Shown: positions 1 through 5,715 of the stretch, in pieces
Layout: the number at the start of each line of letters is the position of its first letter
Position numbering within the stretch: position 1 is the first letter of the stretch
From: Pseudomonadota bacterium
Lineage (GTDB): Bacteria > Pseudomonadota > Alphaproteobacteria > Rhizobiales > Rhizobiaceae
Length of the DNA stretch: 16,451 nt
Assembly: GCA_023428515.1 (NCBI GenBank)
Contig: JAEYXI010000289.1
Span: 1 to 16,451 of the forward strand
Reading direction: 5' to 3'
Notes under the pieces: model-generated
The model's input: the letters and a program-made list of their open reading frames with translations, nothing else
Told to the model about the DNA's origin: nothing
Database searches by the model: none
Program-made: the position numbers and the translations under genes

Positions 1-1
1 C

Positions 2-601
2 CTTCACGACGGTCCTGCCCAGCTCGTCGCCTTCGCTTCCCTGCGACTGGGCAGCCGGATCTTGCGGGACGGTACCGCGCCGAAAGCCGCCCGCGACCGC
101 GAGTTGAAGACGATCAAGGCAAGCCTCGTCGACGCCATGGAGGAGATCAGGGCGATTTCGGCCGGCCTGGCGCTGCCTCATATCGAGACGGCGAGCCTCG
201 CCGAGGTGCTGTCGGCCGCCGTCAAGGCTCACGAACAGCGGATGAAGACGAAGGTATCGCTCTCCATTTCGGCCAATCTGCTGTCGCTTGATCCCGACGT
301 GAAGATCTGCGCCTTCCGGTTCGTGCAGGAGGGGCTGGCCAATGCCTTTCGCCATGCAGGCGGCAAGGGCGTATCGGTCTCGCAGGCCTACGAAAACGGG
401 CGCCTGTCGATAGAAGTTGCCGATCGTGGGCCGGGATTCGACGTCGACGCCGTGCCGCAGGAACGCCTCGGCCTGGCCTGCCTGCGCCAGCGTGTCGAAA
501 GCTTGGGCGGAACCATTGTGATCGCATCCGCGTCTACAGGCACCCGGCTGACCATGTCGGTGGAGGTTCAGGATAACGAGGTTGCGCAATGGGCAGCATA
601 A
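2..601 (+). CDS. Two-component sensor histidine kinase, NarX/DegS type, 3' part only
   Basis: The reading frame is open from the left edge, so the gene starts outside the window; 199 C-terminal residues are visible. It begins at the phosphoacceptor: LHDGPAQ, with the histidine codon at 5-7, is the hallmark of HisKA_3 (DegS/NarX/UhpB-type) kinases. The ATPase domain follows. Its N box is EGLANAFRHA (nt 329-358), its G1 box is DRGPGFD, and it has the GLACLRQRVESLGG segment typical of the family. The sensor domain is not visible, so the signal cannot be named. The last 13 bases overlap the start of the response regulator gene, which argues for translational coupling and a cognate pair. A TTG at 62 is in frame but lies downstream of the histidine, so it is not the real start. 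Confidence 0.93.
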   Translation, partial: LHDGPAQLVAFASLRLGSRILRDGTAPKAARDRELKTIKASLVDAMEEIRAISAGLALPHIETASLAEVLSAAVKAHEQRMKTKVSLSISANLLSLDPDVKICAFRFVQEGLANAFRHAGGKGVSVSQAYENGRLSIEVADRGPGFDVDAVPQERLGLACLRQRVESLGGTIVIASASTGTRLTMSVEVQDNEVAQWAA

Positions 602-1281
602 GGATCGCCATCATCGACGATCACCCGATGTTCAGGGCAGGCGTTGCGCAGAGCCTGCTGGAGGCCGGCGGTTTCGAGATCGTGGCGCAGGGCAGTACGC
701 GCGATGACGCCCTGCAAGTCGTCGGGGACCACTCGCCGGACATATTGCTCCTCGACATCTCCATTCCGGGCGGCGGGCTGGAGGGATTGAACGCGATTCT
801 CGGCCAGCACCCCCGCCAGAAGATCGTCATGCTGACCGTGTCGGAATCCGGCGGCGACGTCACCCGCGCCATGCGCAGCGGCGCCCAGGGCTACGTGCTG
901 AAGGGGGTGGAGGCCGGGCCGCTGGCCCGGATATTGGAGAGCATCGCGGCCGGCGAACGCTACGTGTCGCCCGCCCTGTCCGCCCGTCTCCTATCGGATG
1001 GCGGGACAGGACAGGCGAATGGAGGGTCGCCGATAGACGCTCTCGACGAACGACAGCGCCGCATTCTCGACTTCGTATCGGCTGGCCTGAGCAACAAGGA
1101 GATCGCCATCGAACTCGATCTCCAGGAGAAGACGATCAAGCACCAGATGACGCGAATCTTCTCGAAGCTGGCGGTGAGCAACAGGACCGAGGCGGCGATG
1201 GTATTCCGCGATGCATTGCAACTGCCTACCGCTTCAGACGACGCAGCCGCGAATAGTCCGAGGTCCTGGCCGCCCGGTTGA
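589..1281 (+). CDS. NarL/FixJ-family response regulator
   Basis: This 230-residue protein has the usual NarL length and layout. The receiver domain spans about residues 4-120, with the acidic pair D10-D11, phosphoacceptor D56 (LLLDISIPGG), T83 and K105 (GYVLKG). A LuxR-type helix-turn-helix spans about 152-215, including LDERQRRILDFVSAGLSNKEIA and EKTIKHQMTRIFSKLAVSNRTEA. It is expected to bind DNA as a dimer after phosphorylation by the kinase encoded just upstream. The ATG at 589 lies inside the kinase gene and is preceded by GAGG at 578-581, seven bases away. The last 56 bases overlap, in antisense, the end of the Gly-Asn repeat gene. The regulon cannot be inferred, although the convergent secreted protein and the DUF1236 genes are the nearest candidates. 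Confidence 0.95.
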   Translation: MGSIRIAIIDDHPMFRAGVAQSLLEAGGFEIVAQGSTRDDALQVVGDHSPDILLLDISIPGGGLEGLNAILGQHPRQKIVMLTVSESGGDVTRAMRSGAQGYVLKGVEAGPLARILESIAAGERYVSPALSARLLSDGGTGQANGGSPIDALDERQRRILDFVSAGLSNKEIAIELDLQEKTIKHQMTRIFSKLAVSNRTEAAMVFRDALQLPTASDDAAANSPRSWPPG

Positions 1282-1669
1282 CGATGCGCCTGCCCCGGTT
1301 GTCGCGCATTTCATAGCGGCCGGCGCTCAACTCCTCCTCGAAGCCGTTCCTGTGGCGCAGCCGAAGAGTGCGCGGAACTCCCGCCCGTGCGGGCGCAGCT
1401 TTCGCGCCGTTTTCAGGAGCTGGAGCACTTTCGTTGCCGGTCTCTGCGCTGCCATTGCCATTGCCGCTGCTATTTCCGTTTCCATTGTTGTTTCCGCTAC
1501 CGGCATTGCCGTTGCCGGCATCCCCGTTGCCACCGCCGCCAGCATTTCCATTGCCATTGCCATTTCCATTGCCATTGCCGTTTCCATTCCCGTTTCCTTG
1601 CGCTCCGGCCGCCTCGATCATCAAGGCTGCAAGAAGAAGCGCTGAAAGGAAAACTCGTCTCGACGGCAT
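1226..1669 (-). CDS. Secreted Gly-Asn repeat protein of unknown function
   Basis: The encoded protein is 147 residues. Residues 1-23 look like a Sec signal peptide (MPSRR, then a hydrophobic stretch ending AGA|Q). Residues 25-86 are a low-complexity tract that opens with nine uninterrupted Gly-Asn pairs and continues with Gly/Asn/Ser/Ala. An Ala/Pro-rich linker follows, then a basic tail of about 50 residues (RTLRLRHRNGFEEELSAGRY... DYSRLRRLKR) that looks conserved in style and may be the functional part. The ATG at 1669 has GGAG eleven bases upstream. A TTG at 1681 in the same frame is less likely because GGAG abuts it directly. The gene is convergent with the response regulator and overlaps its last 56 bases. 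I do not recognise a named family. A surface, periplasmic or extracellular role is inference from the signal peptide only. Confidence 0.75.
   Translation of the reverse strand: MPSRRVFLSALLLAALMIEAAGAQGNGNGNGNGNGNGNGNGNAGGGGNGDAGNGNAGSGNNNGNGNSSGNGNGSAETGNESAPAPENGAKAAPARAGVPRTLRLRHRNGFEEELSAGRYEMRDNRGRRIVNRAARTSDYSRLRRLKR
1441..1599 (-). repeat. Hexanucleotide GGN-AAY coding repeat tract
   Basis: On the plus strand this reads as alternating ATT/GTT/TTT-type and GCC/TCC-type triplets such as ccattgccattgcc. On the coding strand it is a run of GGN-AAY codons, nine perfect Gly-Asn units at the signal-peptide end decaying into imperfect Gly/Asn/Ser units. Synonymous codons vary (GGA, GGC, GGG; AAC, AAT), so the array is not a fresh slippage product. 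The periodicity still makes unit gain or loss likely between strains. Confidence 0.8.
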
Positions 1670-1719
1670 GGCGCTGCTCAACTCCGCACGGGGAGGAAGT
1701 CCCGGAAGAAACGCCCGCC

Positions 1720-1738
1720 GCCGCAGCAGCGCTGCGGC
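1720..1738 (-). terminator. Possible hairpin terminator of the small membrane ORF
   Basis: A perfect 7-bp stem (GCCGCAG / CTGCGGC) with a 5-nt loop lies about 50 bases beyond the stop of the small minus-strand ORF. In that direction it is followed by a GC-rich segment and then GTTTCTTCC, a weak T tract. It could also simply sit in the 5' region of the Gly-Asn gene. Confidence 0.3.
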
Positions 1739-1789
1739 AGCGGGTGGCCCGGCAGGAGGGACGTTACTGCACGGGTTTGCTTTGCATCA

Positions 1790-1882
1790 TCACCCCGACA
1801 GGGCGACCAACAGTGCAACGGACAGGCCTAGCATGAACACTGGCGTGAGAAGCCAGCGGGCCTGGTAGACGCTTCTGTCCAT
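1790..1882 (-). CDS. Possible 30-residue membrane protein, YqhA/UPF0114-like N-terminus
   Basis: This short frame runs ATG to TGA and encodes 30 residues: MDRSVYQARWLL followed by a single hydrophobic helix (TPVFMLGLSVALLVALSG). From memory of the family, YASRWLLAP-type sequence followed by a hydrophobic helix is how UPF0114 (YqhA) membrane proteins begin, but those are about 160 residues and the rest is absent here. A GGGA lies eight bases before the ATG. Upstream, on the same strand, GGAAC-N16-AGTT at 1909-1933 resembles an EcfG-type promoter. It may be a genuine stress-induced mini-protein or the surviving 5' end of a decayed yqhA gene. The translation match is direct; the family assignment is inference. 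Confidence 0.45.
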   Translation of the reverse strand: MDRSVYQARWLLTPVFMLGLSVALLVALSG

Positions 1883-1908
1883 AGCGACGATCCCATTTTC
1901 GGAGCATC

Positions 1909-1933
1909 AACTCGCCCGGTTCGCCCATGTTCC
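1909..1933 (-). promoter_or_regulatory. EcfG-like promoter (near match) before the small membrane ORF
   Basis: Read on the minus strand, GGAAC (1933-1929) is followed by 16 bases and AGTT (1912-1909). The alphaproteobacterial general stress sigma factor EcfG recognises GGAAC-N16/17-CGTT, so the -35 is perfect and the -10 differs at one base. The distance to the ATG at 1882 is 26 bases, which fits a short leader. Confidence 0.35.
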
Positions 1934-2031
1934 GGTGAACTGCATGCTCAAGACCTTTGCGTCGGCATTCCAGTCGAACGTCCGCGCATTCGGGACCTTC
2001 GTCCATCACTTCCCGGCAGAGGTCCGCCGGT

Positions 2032-2056
2032 GGAACAGCCCCTCCCAAGTCACGTT
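2032..2056 (+). promoter_or_regulatory. EcfG-type (general stress response) promoter of the DUF1236 genes
   Basis: GGAAC at 2032-2036, exactly 16 bases, then CGTT at 2053-2056: a perfect match to the consensus of EcfG sigma factors in Rhizobiales. Transcription would begin near 2062-2065, leaving a leader of about 45-50 bases before the ATG at 2111. The element is in the right orientation and distance for the first DUF1236 gene and probably the second. The sigma factor gene itself is not in the window. Confidence 0.7.
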
Positions 2057-2110
2057 GGATCGACGTGTGCAGGGTCACAACGGACCCGCAAAAACAGGAA
2101 GGAGTTCGAG

Positions 2111-2416
2111 ATGAAAACGCACGTTTCCGCCTTGGCGGCCGGCATTCTCCTGCTGGCTGGCACTGGCATCGCAGCGGCTCAGGATGTGGTGATCGCGCCC
2201 GAGCAGCAGACGGTCATCCGTGAGTATGTGAGGTCGAAGCCCATTGCTTCGATCGACCTGCCCGGCGTCGAGCTCAACATCGGCTCCACGCTTCCGGACA
2301 CGGTCGAGCTACACACGATCGAAGCGCCCGATGTCGCCTATAGCTACACTGTCGTCGGTGGCCGCACCTATGTCGTCGAACCCGGTACGCGCAAGGTCGT
2401 CTATGTCCTCGACTGA
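2111..2416 (+). CDS. Small secreted DUF1236-type protein
   Basis: The product is 101 residues. Residues 1-23 form a signal peptide (MKTHVSALAAGILLLAG... AAAQ). The rest resembles the DUF1236 module: SIDLPGVELNIGSTLPD, then the C-terminal beta-rich end SYTVVGGRTYVVEPGTRKVV ending YVLD. This closely parallels the end of the next gene (FVLADGRIIIVEPDTLKIV). The ATG at 2111 is preceded by AAGGAG at 2099-2104, six bases away; an upstream in-frame GTG/ATG extension to 2030 would cover the promoter and is rejected. DUF1236 proteins are periplasmic or exported proteins common in Rhizobiales, with no established biochemical role. The EcfG-type promoter 55 bases upstream suggests induction in general stress or stationary phase. 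Confidence 0.85.
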   Translation: MKTHVSALAAGILLLAGTGIAAAQDVVIAPEQQTVIREYVRSKPIASIDLPGVELNIGSTLPDTVELHTIEAPDVAYSYTVVGGRTYVVEPGTRKVVYVLD

Positions 2417-2490
2417 CGCCTCAGCCGACTGAACCCTGCACGCGCCCCGAGGCGCGGCAGCGGTCCCAAAAAATCGAAGAGGTAATGATC

Positions 2491-3288
2491 ATGAAAAAGT
2501 TTGTCGTCGCGGCGGCAACTGCCGCCCTTTTTGCGGGCACAGCTCTCTCCACTGCCCAGACGCAGGACACGGCGCAGGACACCCAGGGAACTGGCGCCCA
2601 ACAAGAAATCATCAAGAAGCCCAATGCCGGCTCCGGCACCAAGGCCGCGCCGAGCGAGCAGAAGCCCTCTGCCCAGGGTGAGGCCTCCGGCAAGGTCCAG
2701 ACCGAGGGCCAGGCCCAAACCGAAGGTCAGTCCGGCGCCGCCGGCGGCACCGCTCAGGGCGAAGTGAAGCCGGATGGATCGGCATCCGGAAGCACCGAGG
2801 GTCAGGCACAGACCGGGCAGACCGAGGCTGACCAGATGAAGAAGAAACAGAACCAGGCTTCGGGCGAGCAGAAAGAGGAGCAGAACTCCGGGCAGGCTGG
2901 CGCCGAGACCGAGGCCGCTCCTGGCGAGCAGAAGCAGGACCAGGCCGGCAGCGAGACGGAAAAGGCCCCTGGTCAGCAGGAGCAGCAGACCGGTGAGAGC
3001 GAACAGAAGCCGTCCAACGAGACGACCGGCAGCATTGACATCAACACCGAGCAGAAGACCGAGATCACCCAGGTCTTCCGCGAAGCGAAGTCCGAGCCGG
3101 TCGATGTCGACTTCGAGGTGAATGTCGGCGTGGCGGTGCCGCGCACGGTGACCCTGCGGCCGCTTCCGCCGCGCGTCATCGAGATCGTGCCGGCCTATCG
3201 CAGCTACGAATATTTCGTGCTGGCCGACGGCCGCATCATCATCGTCGAGCCCGATACGCTGAAGATCGTCTACGTCCTGGTGGTTTAG
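2491..3288 (+). CDS. Secreted DUF1236 protein with long Gln/Glu-rich linker
   Basis: The product is 265 residues. Residues 1-22 are a signal peptide (MKKFVVAAATAALFAGTALS). About 25-180 is a low-complexity hydrophilic stretch rich in Gln, Glu, Gly, Thr and Ala, with recurring EGQAQT, GEQK and ETEKAP-like units and no predicted fold. Residues 181-265 are the DUF1236 domain (VNVGVAVPRTVTLRPLPPRV, IVPAYRSYEYFVL, ending YVLVV). The start is set at 2491 because GAAGAGG (2476-2482) is eight bases away; the alternative ATG at 2485 is only two bases from it. It lies 74 bases after the other DUF1236 gene in the same direction with no terminator between, so the two are probably co-transcribed from the EcfG-type promoter. 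Function unknown; an envelope stress role is inference. Confidence 0.88.
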   Translation: MKKFVVAAATAALFAGTALSTAQTQDTAQDTQGTGAQQEIIKKPNAGSGTKAAPSEQKPSAQGEASGKVQTEGQAQTEGQSGAAGGTAQGEVKPDGSASGSTEGQAQTGQTEADQMKKKQNQASGEQKEEQNSGQAGAETEAAPGEQKQDQAGSETEKAPGQQEQQTGESEQKPSNETTGSIDINTEQKTEITQVFREAKSEPVDVDFEVNVGVAVPRTVTLRPLPPRVIEIVPAYRSYEYFVLADGRIIIVEPDTLKIVYVLVV

Positions 3289-3305
3289 CCTGCGGGACTC
3301 TGAGC

Positions 3306-3344
3306 AGAGGGGATTGGAAGGCTGCTTCCAATCCCCTCTCTTTT
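3306..3344 (+). terminator. Strong Rho-independent terminator after the DUF1236 genes
   Basis: A perfect 15-bp stem (agaggggattggaag at 3306-3320 pairing with 3325-3339), a GCTG loop, then CTTTTCTT. It lies 17 bases after the stop of the second DUF1236 gene and is the best intrinsic terminator in the window. Confidence 0.92.
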
Positions 3345-3359
3345 CTTCCAAAATTTCCA

Positions 3360-3387
3360 TTGATTATGACATTGCTTTTCCCTATAT
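3360..3387 (+). promoter_or_regulatory. Sigma70-like promoter for the ornithine decarboxylase transcript
   Basis: TTGATT at 3360-3365, a 16-base spacer, and CTATAT at 3382-3387. The -10 is identical to the CTATAT element described for housekeeping promoters in Sinorhizobium. The region is AT-rich relative to its surroundings and sits just after the terminator of the previous unit. Initiation near 3394 would give a leader of about 430 bases. Confidence 0.55.
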
Positions 3388-3393
3388 GGGCGC

Positions 3394-3826
3394 TTGCCCA
3401 AAGTCGCACGTGCCTGTGGGTGTCCGCCGGTCCCTCGAATGGCGAGGAAATCGGTAAGGTAACCGGAGCTAACCCCTCCGGTCGGTTCAGCGGCCAACCG
3501 CCGACCCGAGGACACCTTGAAGCAACGACGGTGCGGGCCTTTCTGGTTCTCTTCCGGTCGTCCAAAGACCGGGGTTACTGAAGAGGCACACCATCATTGC
3601 CGGCAGTGCGGAAGGGGTCTCCCATCCAAGCCAAGGCAGACAAAGCGAACCGAAGCCGGGCTGGCCAAGGTTCATCGCCGCGAGACGGCTTTTCATGGTT
3701 CCGGGGTCTCCACCGGCTGGTTCCATGAACGACTGTCCCGCCTTTGTTTGACCGCATGCCGCGTGGCCTGAGCGCCCGCGCGCATGAGCATGCTTGCGCG
3801 CCCGCAAGGCGTGAATGGAGAGACCG
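3394..3826 (+). ncRNA. Probable speF leader RNA (cis-regulatory element before ornithine decarboxylase)
   Basis: No convincing gene is found in this stretch. It contains a series of stems: CCGGAG/CTCCGG (3463-3468 / 3476-3481), CGGTT/AACCG (3483-3487 / 3496-3500), CCGGTC/GACCGG (3554-3559 / 3567-3572) and GCGCGCA/TGCGCGC (3778-3784 / 3795-3801), the last ending 15 bases before the GGAG ribosome site. A conserved RNA called the speF motif is known upstream of this same gene in alphaproteobacteria and is thought to control it. I identify it by position, length and hairpin content; I cannot align it to the family model here. Polyamine sensing is a reasonable but unproven role. Confidence 0.55.
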
Positions 3827-4960
3827 ATGGCAACCCAGCGTATCCTCGACTTCCTTGCCACCCGACGTCCCGATGGTCCCTGCCTCGTCGTCGACCTCGA
3901 CGTCGTGCGCGACAACTTCCGCGCCTTCGAGAAGGCTCTTCCCGATTCCAAGATTTATTACGCGGTGAAAGCGAACCCTGCGCCCGAGATCCTGCGCCTG
4001 CTCGCTTCGATGGGTTCCTCCTTCGACACCGCGTCAGTTGCCGAAGTCGAGATGGCGCTTGATGCGGGGGCAACCGCAGACCGTATCTCCTTCGGCAACA
4101 CCATCAAGAAGGAGCGCGACATCGCGCGCGCCTTTTCGCTCGGCATCCGTCTCTTCGCCGTCGACTGCGTCGAGGAGGTGGAGAAGGTTTCCCGCGCCGC
4201 TCCCGGCAGCCGCGTGTTCTGTCGCGTGCTGACCGACGGCGAAGGCGCCGAGTGGCCGCTGTCGCGCAAGTTCGGCTGCGAGCCTGCGATGGCCGTCGAC
4301 GTGCTGCGCCACGCGAAGACGCTCGGGCTCGACCCCTACGGCGTGTCCTTCCATGTCGGCTCGCAGCAGTGCGCCCTGACCGCCTGGGACCGCGCGCTCG
4401 GCGACGCCAAGCGCGTCTTCGCGACGCTCGCCGAGGAAGGCATCGTCTTGAAGATGGTCAACATGGGCGGCGGCTTCCCGACCCGCTACCTGAAGGACGT
4501 GCCGGTCGCGCAGGCCTACGGCCAGGCGATCTTCGGCGCGCTCAGGAAGCACTTCGGCAACCAGCTCCCGGAGACCATCATCGAGCCGGGCCGCGGCATG
4601 GTCGGCAATGCCGGCGTCATCAAGTCAGAAGTCGTGCTGATCTCCAAGAAGGCCGACAACGACAATGTGCGCTGGGTCTATCTCGACATCGGCAAGTTCG
4701 GCGGCCTCGCCGAGACGATGGACGAGGCGATTCGCTACCCGATCGTGACCGCGCGGGACGAGGATGAGAAATCCCCCTGCGTCCTCGCCGGCCCGACCTG
4801 CGATTCCGCGGACGTCATGTACGAGAAGACCCCCTACCCTCTGCCCCTCTCGCTGACCATCGGCGACGAGGTGCTGATCGAGGGGACGGGCGCCTACACG
4901 ACGACCTACGCTTCGGTCGCCTTCAACGGCTTCGAGCCGCTCCGATCCTACGTGATCTGA
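3827..4960 (+). CDS. speF: Ornithine decarboxylase, PLP-dependent, alanine-racemase fold (group IV)
   Basis: This enzyme decarboxylates ornithine to putrescine (some rhizobial relatives also accept lysine, giving cadaverine), the first committed step of polyamine synthesis in the cytosol. The 377 residues fit the family. PLP-binding Lys is K48 in YYAVKANP; HVGSQ is at 176-180, the GGGF phosphate loop at 214-217, EPGR at 253-256, the catalytic pair C325-D326 in GPTCDSADV, and Y357 in GTGAY. All residues expected for activity are present, including those contributed across the dimer interface. The ATG at 3827 has GGAG six bases upstream; an in-frame ATG at 3815 lies before that site and lacks a good one of its own. 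It follows a long structured leader and precedes a GNAT gene by 121 bases. The symbol speF follows the leader element; odc is also used. Confidence 0.95.
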   Translation: MATQRILDFLATRRPDGPCLVVDLDVVRDNFRAFEKALPDSKIYYAVKANPAPEILRLLASMGSSFDTASVAEVEMALDAGATADRISFGNTIKKERDIARAFSLGIRLFAVDCVEEVEKVSRAAPGSRVFCRVLTDGEGAEWPLSRKFGCEPAMAVDVLRHAKTLGLDPYGVSFHVGSQQCALTAWDRALGDAKRVFATLAEEGIVLKMVNMGGGFPTRYLKDVPVAQAYGQAIFGALRKHFGNQLPETIIEPGRGMVGNAGVIKSEVVLISKKADNDNVRWVYLDIGKFGGLAETMDEAIRYPIVTARDEDEKSPCVLAGPTCDSADVMYEKTPYPLPLSLTIGDEVLIEGTGAYTTTYASVAFNGFEPLRSYVI

Positions 4961-4964
4961 AGGT

Positions 4965-4993
4965 TGGGCGCGATTCACTGAAAATCGCGCCCA
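4965..4993 (+). terminator. Inverted repeat after ornithine decarboxylase
   Basis: An 11-bp perfect stem (TGGGCGCGATT / AATCGCGCCCA) with a 7-nt loop begins four bases after the stop codon. There is no T tract, so it may act as an attenuating or transcript-stabilising hairpin rather than a full terminator between the decarboxylase and the acetyltransferase gene. Confidence 0.55.
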
Positions 4994-5081
4994 GCCCACT
5001 CGCTTTCACGCGAAAGTCCGCGCAAGGCGCCGGCTTTCGACCCTTGTGAACAAATTCTGCTGCTCGCAAAGGCCTGGAAAG

Positions 5082-5660
5082 ATGCAAGCTGCTGTAATCG
5101 TTGAAAAAGATCCCGTCACGTTCGCCATTTCGGCCGAAATCGACCAACAGTCGCCGGCCGTCGCGGCTGCGCGCGATTCGTTGCTCGCCCGCGCCATGGG
5201 ATTGAACTGGAAGAAGAAATCGTCGCAGAAGCTGCGCCGCGGCCGGCGTCCGTCGGAGGGCCTCGCCTTCGTCGCACGCGACGAGGACGGAACGCTCGCC
5301 GGCACGGTACGCCTGTGGGACGTCGCGACCGGCGACGGCCGCCCTGCCCTGCTGCTCGGACCGCTCGCCGTCGACCCGTCTCTTAAGAGCGCTGGAATCG
5401 GCAAGGCCTTGATGCTGCACGCTATTTCCGAGGCGCAGAGGCTCGGCCACAAGGCGATCCTGCTGGTCGGCGACGCCGGTTATTACGGCCGTTTCGGCTT
5501 CTCGGCCGACAAAACCGGCGAGCTTTCCATGCCAGGCCCCTACGAGCGCCACCGCTTCCTTGCGCTGGAACTCGTCCCCGGCGCGCTCGACGGCGCGACC
5601 GGCACCTTGCGTCCGACCGGCCGCAAGGCGAAGGCCGCACGCGTCGCGGCGGCGGCCTGA
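5082..5660 (+). CDS. GNAT-family N-acetyltransferase (YhbS-like)
   Basis: The product is 192 residues. The acetyl-CoA-binding motif A is clear at about 92-110: LGPLAVDPSLKSAGIGKAL, with the G-x-G loop SAGIGKAL. It is followed by LVGDAGYYGRFGF at 128-140, the signature of YhbS-type acetyltransferases. The tail is Lys/Ala-rich. It lies 121 bases after ornithine decarboxylase in the same direction and could share its transcript if the intervening hairpin is leaky. A polyamine or amino-acid substrate is suggested only by this neighbourhood. The ATG at 5082 has GGAAA just upstream; a GTG at 5046 would add 12 residues but has no ribosome site. Confidence 0.88.
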   Translation: MQAAVIVEKDPVTFAISAEIDQQSPAVAAARDSLLARAMGLNWKKKSSQKLRRGRRPSEGLAFVARDEDGTLAGTVRLWDVATGDGRPALLLGPLAVDPSLKSAGIGKALMLHAISEAQRLGHKAILLVGDAGYYGRFGFSADKTGELSMPGPYERHRFLALELVPGALDGATGTLRPTGRKAKAARVAAAA

Positions 5661-5687
5661 AAAGCCTTATCCTACAATAGCTTGAGA

Positions 5688-5715
5688 GCGCTCAGCCGAG
5701 CAATTGGCTGAGCGC
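5688..5715. terminator. Inverted repeat between convergent GNAT and SCP2 genes
   Basis: A 10-bp perfect stem (GCGCTCAGCC / GGCTGAGCGC) with an 8-nt loop spans the last codons and stop of the SCP2 gene and lies 27 bases after the GNAT stop. It could serve both directions, but no T tract follows on either strand. Confidence 0.4.

Noticed and set aside
1368..1868. Plus-strand Pro/Leu/Phe repeat frames over the Gly-Asn gene
   Set aside because: These are translations of the complementary hexanucleotide tract; the minus frame has a signal peptide and ribosome site.
1764..2078. Minus-strand 104-codon frame across the intergenic region
   Set aside because: No ribosome site, no domain, covers both promoter motifs, and has ordinary random composition. 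The 30-codon frame in another phase is better supported.
2401..3360. Minus-strand Leu/Gly-rich frame that looks like a membrane protein
   Set aside because: It is the antisense of the Gln/Glu-rich linker (CTG and CTC opposite CAG and GAG) and has no ribosome site; it also runs through the terminator hairpin.
3517..3771. Plus-strand 84-codon frame in the speF leader
   Set aside because: No family, Arg/Gly/Cys-rich composition as expected from noncoding GC-rich DNA, and it crosses several stems of the leader.
3441..3816. Possible CRISPR array or transposon ends in the leader
   Set aside because: Only scattered short repeats such as GGGGTCTCC (twice) are present; spacing is irregular and there are no target-site duplications.
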